Source of the DNA: Molossus alvarezi
Lineage: Eukaryota > Chordata > Mammalia > Chiroptera > Molossidae
Length of the DNA stretch: 64,000 nt
Direction: 5' to 3'
NCBI GenBank assembly: GCA_037176705.1
Contig: CM073887.1
Span: 85,818,348 to 85,882,347, forward strand
A model generated the notes under the pieces. The model was not told the DNA's origin. It did not search any database and was given only the letters and a program-made list of their open reading frames with translations. This document shows, piece by piece, positions 37,215 through 47,709 of the stretch (position 1 is the stretch's first letter; every line of letters begins with the position of its first letter). A program made the position numbers and the translations under genes.

Positions 37215-37480
37215 TTATTTATTTATTTATTTATATTTTTAAATTAATTAATTAATTAATTATTGTTACAGATGTTTCTCCTATTCCTCTCCACTGGCAC
37301 CCCCTCCCCCATCCCCCACCACCCGTCCCCAGCTCCGTTGTCCACATCCATCGTTCACGCATACATGCACATAAGTTCTGTGGTTCATCTCTCCCCCACA
37401 TCCCCTCTTCTGGGGACTGTCAGTATGCACACCACCTCCACATCTCTGGGACTACCCCATTCCTCAGACTGTTATGTTCA

Positions 37481-40400
37481 TTATATTCCACAAATAAGTG
37501 AGATCATATGATACTTGTCTTTCTCTGTTTGGCTTGTTTCGCTTAGAATAATACTTTCCGGGTCCCTCCATGTCATCTCAAAGGATAAGAGATCTTTCTT
37601 TCTTACAGCTGCATAGTACTCCATTGTGTATATGTACCACAGCTTTTTTATCCATGCGTCTACTGATGGACATTTGGGCTGTTTCCAGATCTTAGCTGTT
37701 GTAAATAGTGCTACTATGAACATGGGGTATATATATTCTTTCTGATTGGTATTTCAGGCTTCTTAGGGTATATTCCTAGAAGTGGGATCACTGGGTCAAA
37801 TGGCGATTCAATTTTTAATCTTTTGAGGTAACACCATATTGTTTTCCATAGTGGCTGCACCAGTCTGCTTTCCCACCAGCAGTGCACTAGAGTCCCCTTT
37901 TCTCCACACCCTCGCCAACACTTTTTGATGATTTGTTGATGGTGGCCATTCTGACAGGTGTGAGGTGATACCTCATTGTTGTTTTAATTTGCATCTCTCT
38001 GATGATTAGTGATGTTGAGCATTTCTTCATATGTCTCTTAGCCATTTATATGTCCTGTTTGGAGAGGTGTCTATGTAGTTCCTCTGCCCATTTTTTAATT
38101 GGGTTCTTTGTCTTTCTTTTGTTAAGCTGTATGAGCACTCTATATATATTAGAAATTAACCCCTTATCTGATGTATCATTGGCAATTATGCTCTCTCGTA
38201 GAGTGGGTTGCCTTTCCATTTTGGTGGTTGTTTCTTTTGCTGTGCAGAAGCTTTTCAGTTAGATGTACTCCCATGTGTTCACTTTCTCCTTTGTTTCTAT
38301 TGCCTTAGGTGATGTATCAGTGAAAATTCTGCTGTGTGTGATGTCTGAAATTTTGTTGCCTACATTTTCTTCTAGGATTTTTATGGATTCATGAGTCACA
38401 TTTAAGTCTTTTATCCATTTTGAGTTTATTCTTATATATCGTGTAAGTTGATGGTCTGGTTTCATTTTTTGGCCAATGTATCTGTCCAATTTTCCCAACA
38501 ACATTTATTAAAGAGGCTGTCCTTACTCCACTATATGCTCTTGCCCCCTTTGTTAAATATTAATTAAGCATATTGTCTTGGGTCTATTTCTGGGTTCTTT
38601 ATTCTGTTCCATTGATCTATCTGCCTGTTCTTGTGCCAGTACCAGGCTGTTTTGATTACAGTGGCTTTGTAGTATAACCTGAAATCTGGTAATGTGATCC
38701 CTCCAACTTTGTTCTTCTGTTCCAAGATTGCTATGGCTATTCGGGATCTTTTTGGTTCCATATGAATGTTTGAAGTATTTGTTCTAGTTCTGTGAATTAT
38801 ATCGTTGGTATTTTGATGGGGATTGCATTAAATCTATAGATTGCTTTGGGTAGTATGGACATTTAAATGATGCTAATTCTTCCAATTCATGAACAAGTTA
38901 TGTGCTTTCATTTTTTTATATCTTCCTCTATTTATTTTTTCAATGACCTGTAGTTCTCTGTGAATAGTTCCTTCATTTTATTGGTTAAGTTTATTCCTAG
39001 TTATCTTATTTTTTTGCTGCGATGGTAAATGGGATTGTTTTTTCAGTTTCTCTTTCTGTGAGTTCATCATTGGTGTATAAGAATGCCATCAATTTCTTGA
39101 CATTAATTTTGTATCCTGCTACTTTGTGAAATTCATTTATTAAGTCTAGTAGATTTTCGATGGAGTCTTTGGGGTTTTCTACATATTGTATCATGTCATC
39201 TTCGAATAATGAGTTTCACTTCCTCGTTTCCAATTTGGATCCCTTTTATTTTTTCTTCCTCTCTGATTGCTGTGGCTAAGACTTCCAGTACTATGTTAAA
39301 TAAGAGTGGCGAAAGTGGACATCCTTGTCTTGTTCCTGCTCTTAAGGAAAATGCTTTTAAATTTTCCCATCGAGTATGATGTTGGCTGTAGGTCTTTCAT
39401 ATATGGCCTTTATTATGTTGAGATATGATCCCTCTCTTCCCAGATCGCTGAGCGTTTTTATCACAAATGGGTGCTGGATTTTGTCAAATGCTTTTTCAGC
39501 GTGTATTGATATGATCGTATGGTTTTTATCTTTCATATTGTTTATGTGGTATATCACATTTATTGATTTACGAATATTGTACCAGCCCTGCATCCCTGGG
39601 ATGAATCCCACTTGGTCATGGTGAAAATTATTTTGATGTATTGCTGGATTTGATTTGCTAGTATTTTGTTCATGATTTTGACATCCATGTTCTTCAGGGA
39701 TATTGGCCTGTAGTTTTCTTTGTTTGTAGTGTCTTTTTCTGATTTTGGAATTAGAATTATGCTGGCCTCATAAAATGAGTTTGGAAGTCTTCCTTCTTCT
39801 TGAATTTTTTGAAATGGTTTGAGGAGAATGGGTATTAGTTCTTCTTTGAATGTTCGGTAAAATCCCCCCGTGAAGACGTCCGGGACTGGGCTTTTGTTTG
39901 CTGGGAGAGTCTTGATTACATCTTCAATTTCTTTTGTTGTTATTTGTCTGTTCAAGTTTTCTATGTCTTCCCAGTTCAGTTTTGGGAGACTATGTGTTTC
40001 TAGAAATTTGTCGATTTCGCTGACATTGTTGAATTTGTTAACGATTCTTTGTATTTCTGTGGTGACAGTCATTATTTTTCCTCTTTCATTTCTGATTTTG
40101 TGTATTTGGGTTCTCTCTCTTTGTTTCTTGGTGATCTAGCTAAGGGTCCATCAATCTTGTTTATCTTTTCAAAGAACCATTTCTTTGTTTCATTGATCCT
40201 TTGAATTGTTTTTTGGTCTCCATGTCATTTATTTCTGTTCTGATCTTTACTGTTTCCTTCCGCCTACTTGCTCTGTGTTTTTTTGTTTGTTTGTTTGTTT
40301 GTTTGCTTTCTAGTTCTTCAAGTTGTGAGGTTAGACAGTCTATTAGAAATTTTTCTTGTTTCTTGAGTTAGGCCTGTAGTGGTATGAACTTCCCTCTCAG

Positions 40401-41278
40401 AACTGCTTTTGTTGAATCCCAGAGATTTTGTGTTGTTTGTTCATTTTCATTGGTTTCCAGGAAGTTTTTACTATCTTCCTTAATCTCCATGGTAACCCAT
40501 TCATTGTTCAATAACATGTTATTTAGCCTTCATGTTTTCAAAAGTCTTTGCATGTACCTGTTGCAATTGATTTCTAGTTTTATTCCATTGGGATCTGAGA
40601 AGATGCTTGATATGATTTCAATTTTCTTGAACTTGTAGAGACTTAGTTTGTTCCCTAACATGTGGTCTATCTTTGAGAATGTCCCATGTGCACTTGAGAA
40701 GAATGTGAACTCTGCAGTTTTGTGGTGTAATTCTCTGTAGATATCTATTAAATCCATTTGATCTAGCACTTCATTTAGAGTCTGTGTTTCCTTGTTAATT
40801 TTTTGTCTAGATGATCTATGCAGTGATGTCAGCAGGGTGTTGAAGTGCCCTGCTATAATTGTATTACTGTTGATTTCTCCTTTGAAGTCCTTCAAAAGAT
40901 TTTTAATATATGTTGGTGCTCCTATATTGGGTGCATATATGTTTACCAAGGTTATATCTTACTATTGGATAAATTCTTTCAATATGATGTAGTGGCCTTC
41001 TTTGTCTCTAGTTATGGCCTTCATTTTGAAATCTACTTTATCAGATATGAGTATTGCCACCACAGCTTTTTTTTTTCCTTTCCATTTGTTTGAAAGATTT
41101 TTTTCCATCCCTTAACTTTCAACCTATGTGAGTCTTTTGTTTTGAGGTGGGTCTCTTGTAAACAACATATGTATGTGTTATGCTTTCTTATCCAATCAGC
41201 TACTCTGTGTCTTTTTATCAGAGCATTCAAACCATTCACATTTAAGGCGATAATTGACATGTACTTATTTATTGCCAT
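37481..41278 (-). pseudogene. L1-D ORF2, disrupted
   Basis: Minus-strand pieces in order are endonuclease start (41033-41278, IALNVNGLNALIKRHRVADW and LQETHLKTKD), later endonuclease (40530-40949, [23 protein letters not shown]), reverse transcriptase (39560-40072, [11 protein letters not shown]; 39357-39611, MGFIPGMQG) and the C-terminal part (38564-38761, 38259-38504). Between pieces the frame changes repeatedly. The residue pattern around the RT core near 39200 is damaged (an in-frame loss near the FADD region). Not functional. Confidence 0.85.
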
Positions 41279-41365
41279 TTTTGTTTACTATGGTTTTCTT
41301 TTTCTTCCTATTTCTTCTACAAATTATAGCAGTCCTTTTAGAATATCTTGCAGTGCTGTTTGGTG

Positions 41366-42010
41366 TTAATATATTCCTTTAGCCTTTCTTTGTCCGGGAA
41401 GCTCTTTATTTGACCTTCTATTTTGAATGATAGCCTTGCTGGATAGAGTAGTCTTGGATTCAGATCCTTGTTTCATGATCTTGATTACTTCATGCCACTC
41501 CCTTCTGGCTTGTAGTGTTTCTGTTGTGAAGTCAGCTGAGAGCCTTATGGGGTTTCCTTTGTAGGTAAACTGTGGCTTATCTCTTGCTGCCTTTAGGATT
41601 CTCTCTTTGTCTTTAGTTTTTGGCATTTTAATGACTATGTGTTGGCGTGGGCCTGTTTGGGTTCTTCTTATTTGGGGCTCTCTGCACATCTTGAACTTGA
41701 ATGCCTTCTTCCTTCAACAAGTTAGGAAAGTTTTCTGTCACTATTTCTTCAAATATATTCTGTAACCCTAGCCCATTTTCTTCCTTTTCAGGAACTGCTA
41801 TGATGCAAATATTATTACATTTCCAGTTGTCCTACAGTTCTCTTCAGTTATTTTCCTGTTTTTCAATTGTTTTTTTCCTTTTGGTTTTCTGATTGGTTGA
41901 TTTTTTTCTACCCCTGTCTTCTAATTCACTGATCCAGTCCTCAGCGCACTCTGCTATGGTGGTTAGTCCTTCAAATGTGTTCCTAATTTCTGCTATGTTA
42001 TTCTTCATTT
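41366..42010 (-). pseudogene. L1-D ORF1, N-terminal part missing
   Basis: The open piece 41366-41689 is the C-terminal RNA-binding half (RHIVIKMPKTKDKERILKAA and a basic tail). The coiled-coil segment upstream is only partly present: at about 42015 the sequence passes abruptly into 5'UTR, whereas L1-B has about 300 bases more of ORF1. This is an internal deletion relative to L1-B. Confidence 0.75.
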
Positions 42011-42654
42011 CCACTCAGTGCCTTGGAATGTAGCCCTGGTGTTCTGTATAAGAGGATTTGCACAAGGTAGGATAGATGCTGGTTGTTAATGAGCTTCAAT
42101 TAGCATTTCTTTGCCTTACCTGGGAAAGGCTGAATATTCGAGGTGGGGGCTGCTGTTTCTCTCCATAGCTCTGGGAAGGAGCACACTGACCTTTGTCCTT
42201 TGTGGCCTCAACTCAGCAAAAATACTGAGTGCCCTCCAAATCCCAGGTGTACCCATGGAGTTCAATTCCAGTCTGCCCTCCCTCTTCTGTAGCCCCCAGG
42301 TGAGTGGCTGTGGCTATTTTAGCACTCTGTCCTGGCTCTCTGAGCTGTGGAGCAGGCTTGGTCTTTATTCCCCAAGGGCACTGCTCACAGCTAAGACTGC
42401 TACTGTCCATGGGCTCCCAGCCCGCCAACCTCTTGCACCTCCTCAGATCCTACCAGTGTCCCTGGTTTTATGGTCCTGTCTTGCTGCTTTTCTTTTGCTT
42501 TTTTCCGAGTATTTGTCTTTATTTTAGTTGTAATTCCCATTTGGTCCTGGGAGATCATCTGTGTGTCTTCCATTCACTCCACCTCCATTTTCACATCCTG
42601 TATGCCTATCTCGTATGCAGGTATGTCACACAGGCCTGTCTGGTGCTCCTGCAC

Positions 42655-42960
42655 TCTGCAGGTCCCGTGGGTAACTGGATCGCACAGTCCCTTTTGGGAT
42701 CTGGCTCTATGCCTCTGTTAAGAGCTGCTGGATCGCACAGGCTTGTCTGGTGCTTCAGCACCCAGCAGGTCACGCAAGTAACTAGATGGCACAGTCCCTG
42801 CTGGGTTTCCCAGGCCTCTCTTGTGCTTTAGCACCCCGCAGGTTCCGAGGGTAACTGGATCGCACAGTCCCTGTTAGGTTGCAAAGTCTTCTCTGGTGTC
42901 CCGCATCCTGCAGGTCCTGTGGGCAGTCAGCTGGATCACACCAGTCCCTCTAGCGCTCTG
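42655..42960. repeat. Degenerate tandem repeat in the L1-D 5' extension
   Basis: Blocks containing GCAGGT(C/T)C followed by GTAACTGGATCGCACAGTCCC and CTGGTGCT(T/C)CAGCACC recur about every 70-110 bases, at least four times with decreasing similarity rightward. The period is not constant, so some units have lost parts. Confidence 0.7.
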
Positions 42961-43536
42961 GCTTCCCATAGCTCTTGTGAGCTGCTGGATGGCACAGGCC
43001 TCTACGGAGCCCCACGTACCACCACTGGCAGTTGGGGAGTACTGCTGCCCTGTGGGGCTCAACTCCTGCTTAGCTTTTGCTGTAGTTTTGGGGGATGGGT
43101 CTCAGCTGCTGGTCTGTGCTTCTATTGCCTGGGGATGGATGTCTGTTCCCCAGCCTCTGTTGCTGGGGGTATATCTCAACTCTGATCTTGGCTGCTACTA
43201 TGGGGGATGGTGCTGGGCTCCCGGCTATTTGAGGCTTCCGCGACCAGCACCTTGGGAGCTCCACTACTGTGCACTGGTCTGTGTTGACACAGAGTGTCCA
43301 CTGGTCCGCTGGTGCCAGGTGTGCTGGTGGGCTCAGGTTGCTGGGCCCTAGCCACTCCCACTGCCTCCTCCCAGGTAAGACCCGGGATCTTCCAAAATGT
43401 TGGGACCTTTCTGTGGTGCAGGGAGAAGTGCCCTGAAGAGCCGCTTATGGAGGTAGCTTGCCCTCCATCCACAGCATAGGAACCTTCTGCTCTGTGTTTC
43501 TGCACTGCTCGGGTTTGGTCATCCACCTTCACGTCA

Positions 43537-43612
43537 CTCACACTCTCTCACACACTCACTCACTCTCTCACACACTCATCCTCCCTCACACACTCATCCT
43601 CCCTCCAGTCCT
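43537..43612. repeat. Compound CA/CT-rich satellite
   Basis: Alternating CACTCACTCTCTCACACA and CACTCATCCTCCCTCACA blocks recur about every 22-26 bases. It lies within the L1-D 5' extension. Confidence 0.85.
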
Positions 43613-43662
43613 GCCCGCTGGCATCTTCTCCTCTCCTCTAGGTCCAAGATACAGAATTTTTT

Positions 43663-44475
43663 AAAAAAAGTTTTTCAGAGAAAAGAGATACATTATACAG
43701 GTTAAAAATGTTAAGGTTAATGACTTATTTCCCATTAGAAAAAAAAATTAGTCCGAAATACAATGGAGTGATATCTCTAATGTGTGGTGGAATAGTGCTA
43801 TCAACAAAAATCCCTAATGAATTCTTAAGGGTACTTTTAATCTATGAAAGGATATTTACATACAGATACACACAAAATATCTATAACTAGCATCATACTT
43901 AATAGATGAAAAAATATGTTATTGTTTTCTGAGGTTATAGGCAAAATAAAGGTCTACGTGCATTCAAGTTATTTGATAAGTAACTAAGATTCAATTAATT
44001 ACCTTACCTCATATTTTCTCAATTCTGTGCTAAATTTTCAGATTTATTTAAATTATACATAACTTTTAAAAATTTTGTAAATTATATTGTTAGGATTGTT
44101 AAATTATATTGTTTAAATTATTTTTATTCAAATTACATTATTAGGGTTGCTAAGATATATTTTGAAAGGATGCATATTTTCTGTGATAGAAGTCCTCTTG
44201 ATATTTTAGAATAACAGCATAAATTGGGAAAGATGGCCATTTTCAATCACTTTGTTTTGGGGGCACTCTAATAAATCAGCTTATACTAAAATTTATCTTT
44301 TTTATGACTTTAAGCATTTTTATTTGAATAAGATAAATAAATCTTAAAGTTTATTTAACTTTACCAAAAAGTTTTTTTAATAAATTGCTTTTGTAAAAAT
44401 AATAGAGTAAGAAATGTTGCTGTTAATGAAGATGATTTGGATTACCAGGGAACATGCAAATCTTATGTAAAAAAA
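43663..44475. other. ADAMTS19 intron, no feature recognised
   Basis: Very AT-rich intron; short TTAAATTATATTGTT-type repeats near 44090-44120 only. Confidence 0.55.
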
Positions 44476-44678
44476 ATTTTTTTTTTATCCTCACCCAAGG
44501 ACATTTTTCCATTTTTTTTGTTCGGATAGAGTGGGAGGGAAAGAGAGGAAGAGAGAGAGAAACAAAAATGTGAAAGGGACAAACTGCAACCGAGGTACAT
44601 GCCCTTAGTGGGAACTGAACCCAGGTTTCTCGGGCCCGCAGGCCAATGCTCTAACCACTAAGCCAAACAAGCCAGGGC
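44476..44678 (-). mobile_element. VES-type SINE, antisense
   Basis: A T run followed by ATCCTCACCCAAGGACATTT, a GAGTGGGAGGGAAAGAGAGG tract, and on the minus strand the tRNA-like head GCCCTGGCTTGTTTGGCTTA with a mutated B box. It is a VES copy related to those at 14538 and 54813 but older. Confidence 0.87.
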
Positions 44679-45377
44679 CTTATTTTAAAATTTTTAACAT
44701 GAAATTATGTCATATTTTACAATAATTTTGTATGACAAGGTTCTTAAATATGTTTTATTTTTATATAGTACTAAATACTATATTTTTAAAGAAAGGATTT
44801 ATAGTGCCGTATACAATCCACATTATTTATGATCACATAAGTTATTGTATATGGTTGATTTGAACTTCTAATCTGCAGTGACCACTACTCTGATAGAGAC
44901 AAATTAGATTTCCAGAATGCATTAACCACAAAAGATTTTATATATTTATTTCTTGATTGATGAAATCTGTCTTCCTATCCCTCAAAGTGGTAGAGTTTGG
45001 AAATATTGCTTCTGAGACTAAAGAGGATAGTAATTATAATTTGATTTATGGAATTATAAATTATGGAAATTTGAGAAATACAAAAATAAAAATAAAATAT
45101 TAGTCTGTAATTTTACTACCTAGGAGTAATTATAGGTAACATTTTAAAGTAAATTTTTTCAGTTTTGTTTCCTATATATTTGTGTAACTAAATACATATG
45201 TGTATAATATTGGGCTCATATTCTTCATGCAGGTTTTGTCTCATCCCACCAATATTGTGACAATGATTTCATTTCTTATCTCCAGTGCCATTTTTCTCTT
45301 CAAAACTCTGAAAAGAGAATCTTTTCTCTATCCAGTATTATTTGTCTTCTGTGATAAAGCTTTAAAAGCCATACTTT
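44679..45377. other. ADAMTS19 intron, no feature recognised
   Basis: AT-rich intronic sequence without a recognised exon or repeat. Confidence 0.5.
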
Positions 45378-45715
45378 AAAATACAATTTATTGGGGTGAC
45401 ATTGGTTAATAAGATTATATAGGTTTTGACTATACATTTCTATAATACATGTTCTGCTATTGCCTTGTGTGCTCACCACCCAAATTCAAATCTTCTTCCA
45501 TAATCATATATTTGACTCCCTTTTCTCTTTATTATCCCCTCAAGCCATTTCCCTCTGATATTTTTAAATGTCTGTGTGTATGAGTTTTTGTTTATTTGTT
45601 TTTCTTGTTTGTTCATTTGTTGCTTTCAGGTTTATATCCCACATATGAGTGAAATCATAGGGTCTCTTACTTTTTCTGTCTGACTTATTTTGCTTAACAT
45701 GTATTCTCAAGCAAG
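45378..45715 (-). mobile_element. Old L1 3'UTR fragment, antisense
   Basis: The plus strand has ATACAATTTATTGGGGTGAC, TTGGTTAATAAGATTATATA and TGTGTGCTCACCACCCAAAT, up to CACATATGAGTGAAATCATA. This is the reverse complement of the 3'UTR of an L1 lineage widespread in laurasiatherian mammals, distinct from the 3' end of L1-A to L1-E. Confidence 0.7.
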
Positions 45716-46176
45716 ATGAAATAAAAGCCACACTTTTAACTAACCATTCTACATCATTACCTCCCTTATTGCTAGTTTTCACTAGCAAGACAGCACAGGT
45801 ATTCTCTTTAAAAAAAAAAAAAAAAGAGTTATGTGATGTATATGAAGAAAATACAAGAAATAATAAAATTAACAACTGCCTTACTCTTCTATAGAAGAAA
45901 GAATATTATCCATGGCGTTTATATCACCATTTTATAATACATATTTTCCCTTAAAAGTCTAGTCTGAACATTTCCTTGTTTTTGTTTTTAAATAATTCTT
46001 TAGGAAACACTGAGGCATAATTCCCAAGTAATGCATAAATGTATTCTTACAGTACAAGTTGTTCAATGGTAACCAGTGTTGAGTTGGTATGTATTCAAAA
46101 GAACATTGTTTCATGTTATACACAATTTTCTCTATTGGTTTTTTTTTCACTCTATACAATGTTTTGTAAGTCCTTT

Positions 46177-46599
46177 CATGTCATTAATTGTCTACATCCT
46201 AATCCCCAGAAGCTGTGAATATGATCTCTTACAAGGCAAAAGGAACTTTGCAAATGTGATTAAGGATGTCGAGATGGGTAGATTATCTCAGATTACTCTA
46301 GATGAGTCCAATGTAGTCACAAGAATCCTAAAAGATGTAAAGGGAGCAGGTCAGAGTGAGAGAGACTGGAAGATGCTCTACTGCTGGCTTTTAAGATGGT
46401 AGGAGGACCACAAGCCACAGAATGCAGTCAGTCTCTAAAAGCTGAGAAAGCAAGCCAACAGATTCTACCTTAGAGCCTTTAGGAAGAATGCAGCCCTGAT
46501 GACACCTTGATTTTAGCCCAGTGAGACCTATATTTGACTTCAGACTTCTAGAACTATAAAATAATATGTTCCTGTTGATTATTTGTGGTATTTGGTTAC
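46177..46599 (+). mobile_element. MaLR/MLT1-type solo LTR, left part, split by the provirus
   Basis: The sequence CCTAATCCCCAGAAGCTGTG, AAGGAACTTTGCAAATGTGA, TTAAGGATGTCGAGATGGG, AGACTGGAAGATGCTC, GACACCTTGATTTTAGCCCA and ACTTCTAGAACTATAAAATA follows the order of old mammalian MaLR LTRs. The last bases (TTTGGTTAC) continue at 53638 with GGTTACAGCAGCAATGGGAA, the usual 3' end of such LTRs, so the provirus landed inside it. Confidence 0.75.
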
Positions 46600-47004
46600 T
46601 GACCCGTCCCGCAGGTCGAGCAACGAGGACTCTAGAGGGGGAGTGAGGATGAGGAGGGACAAGAGACACGAGAAATGGAGACAAGACAGGATTCTGATCA
46701 AGTCTCGTTTATTCTGGGGAAATTTACACAATATATAGGGCAGGAAAAACAAGATCATTTGTTATCAAGCGATAGTTATTGAGTAACCACCCCAAGCACG
46801 GGTGGAACAAAAGACTGAGTAAATGGTTCAAAATGCAGAGATAAAGCAGAGATATCCTGCCTTGGGGAAGGTGATGGCAGAGCAGATTTTACTTAAAGAA
46901 ATGTAGAGATAAAGAAATGCAGAAGGCAGAGACATCCTGCCTTGGGGAAGGTGATGGCAGAGCAGATTTTAACAAAATGGATGCCATGCAAAATGTCTCC
47001 CACA
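46600..47004 (-). repeat. Provirus 3' LTR
   Basis: 405 bp. On the minus strand a TATA-like TATATAT lies at 46731-46737 and AATAAA at 46708-46713 (plus-strand TTTATT). Their closeness implies a very short R region of roughly 10-20 bases, as in betaretroviruses. The U3 end holds an 80-bp-period duplication: ATCCTGCCTTGGGGAAGGTG starts at 46854 and 46934. Confidence 0.95.
46854..46971. repeat. U3 direct repeat (80-bp period), 3' LTR
   Basis: A block of about 38 bases beginning ATCCTGCCTTGGGG occurs at 46854 and 46934, with AGAGATAAAG(C/A) spacers before each. The same duplication exists in the 5' LTR (about 53487 and 53567). Duplicated U3 blocks are often enhancers in retroviruses; no factor site was assigned. 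Confidence 0.85.
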
Positions 47005-47025
47005 GGTCCCCCTTTTCTTTAATTT
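47005..47025 (-). other. Polypurine tract
   Basis: On the minus strand the bases directly before the 3' LTR read AAAGAAAAGGGGGACC, a purine run that primes plus-strand DNA synthesis in retroviruses. Confidence 0.88.
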
Positions 47026-47100
47026 TAAGGCTGAAATAATACCTTGAGGGGACTGTGCCTGTCTTAGGTCAGGAAACATGCACACGGTGCCAACCTGTCC

Positions 47101-47674
47101 TTACCCGTCATTGGAAAGCAAAGCAGCATAAGGCCTTGTTCCTGTCTTAGGTGGTGGTTGGCGACGCGTGTGAGTTCCAGTTGCCCGTCTCTGGCTAACC
47201 AGCCCAGCGCACCAAGGTGACGAGGTTGTTGAGCTTATTGACTCACAGCTAGAGTAAGCTTCTCTGTCGGCCATTTCAAGTCTAGGATAGTGGACCTGTA
47301 TAGGTTGCATCTTAATGGCATCTATCTGCTGCTTGATGAAAGCCATCACCTTATTGAAGAGGAAGGGTCTTAGTGACATAATCAGTAAAAGGCCAAGTAA
47401 GGGGCCCAAAGGATAGTAAAAGGAGCAAGCCTAGGAGAGGGCCTAAGAGAGGGAGGACATAGGGTAATATGCCATTAAACATGGAAGAAAGGGCGGAGGA
47501 AGCTTCTGTCTTCTTCTGATTACACTGGTGCAGCCATTTTGCCTGTTCATACAGCTTCTGGATGTTGGTTTCTATTAAACGATAAAGTTGTCTTCCCACT
47601 CGGCTCCAATCCTTGCCCACGTGATCAGGATAAGCAGCAGGAGAAACATTGTTGACCCTAAAAAGAGAAAACAC
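47101..47674 (-). pseudogene. env remnant: transmembrane-subunit C-terminal part, frameshifted
   Basis: Two overlapping open pieces on the minus strand cover what is left of env. The first (47351-47674, 107 codons) ends in a hydrophobic stretch rich in Leu (PLLGPLLGLLLLLSF) that looks like a membrane anchor; the second (47101-47409) is in a different frame and carries a cytoplasmic-tail-like segment. The surface subunit, fusion peptide and most of the ectodomain are absent: the first piece begins within 40 bp of the pol stop. A full env would need at least 1.3 kb more. No entry function is possible from what remains. Assignment to env is by position and the anchor-tail pattern. Confidence 0.7.
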
Positions 47675-47709
47675 TATCCTCAGGGTGCAGTAGAACCCTG
47701 GGCCTGGGG

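Larger units (their letters stand above)
36080..43645 (-). mobile_element. L1-D: LINE-1 insertion with extra 3' and 5' sequence, antisense
   Basis: A single 17-bp exact target duplication (36063-36079 and 43646-43662) brackets 7,566 bp. Read on the minus strand: a 5' extension (43645 to about 42605), a canonical L1 5' end (GAAAATGGAGGTGGAGTGAA near 42600) and 5'UTR (to about 42015), ORF1 lacking its N-terminal part, ORF2, a 3'UTR ending in AATT/TAAA repeats (37258-37215), then about 1.1 kb of non-L1 sequence and finally a poly-A tail (T run 36080-36087). The frames are broken. The bracketed extras indicate that the inserted RNA started upstream and ended downstream of an ordinary L1. Confidence 0.88.
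42605..43645 (-). other. 5' extension of L1-D, GC-rich, with tandem repeats
   Basis: This lies upstream of the normal L1 5' end, yet inside the target duplication, so it was part of the inserted molecule. The left half repeats a block with the core GTAACTGGATCGCACAGTCC at irregular spacing (around 42669, 42778, 42850 and 42925 in diverged form). The right end carries a CA/CT satellite (43537-43610). A 121-codon minus-strand open frame (43176-43541) has no recognised relatives. It may be a 5'-transduced flank or an alternative promoter region. Confidence 0.7.

Noticed and set aside
42655..42960. Repeat-spacer pattern resembling a CRISPR array
   Set aside because: Repeats are degenerate, spacing is irregular, and the context is a mammalian L1 insertion.
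42896..43351. 151-codon plus-strand open frame
   Set aside because: It lies within the GC-rich, repeat-bearing L1-D 5' extension, has no recognisable domain, and reads antisense to the element. Likely chance.
47351..47674. Intact env gene
   Set aside because: The remaining frame is 107 codons, lacks the surface unit and ectodomain and is followed by a frame change.
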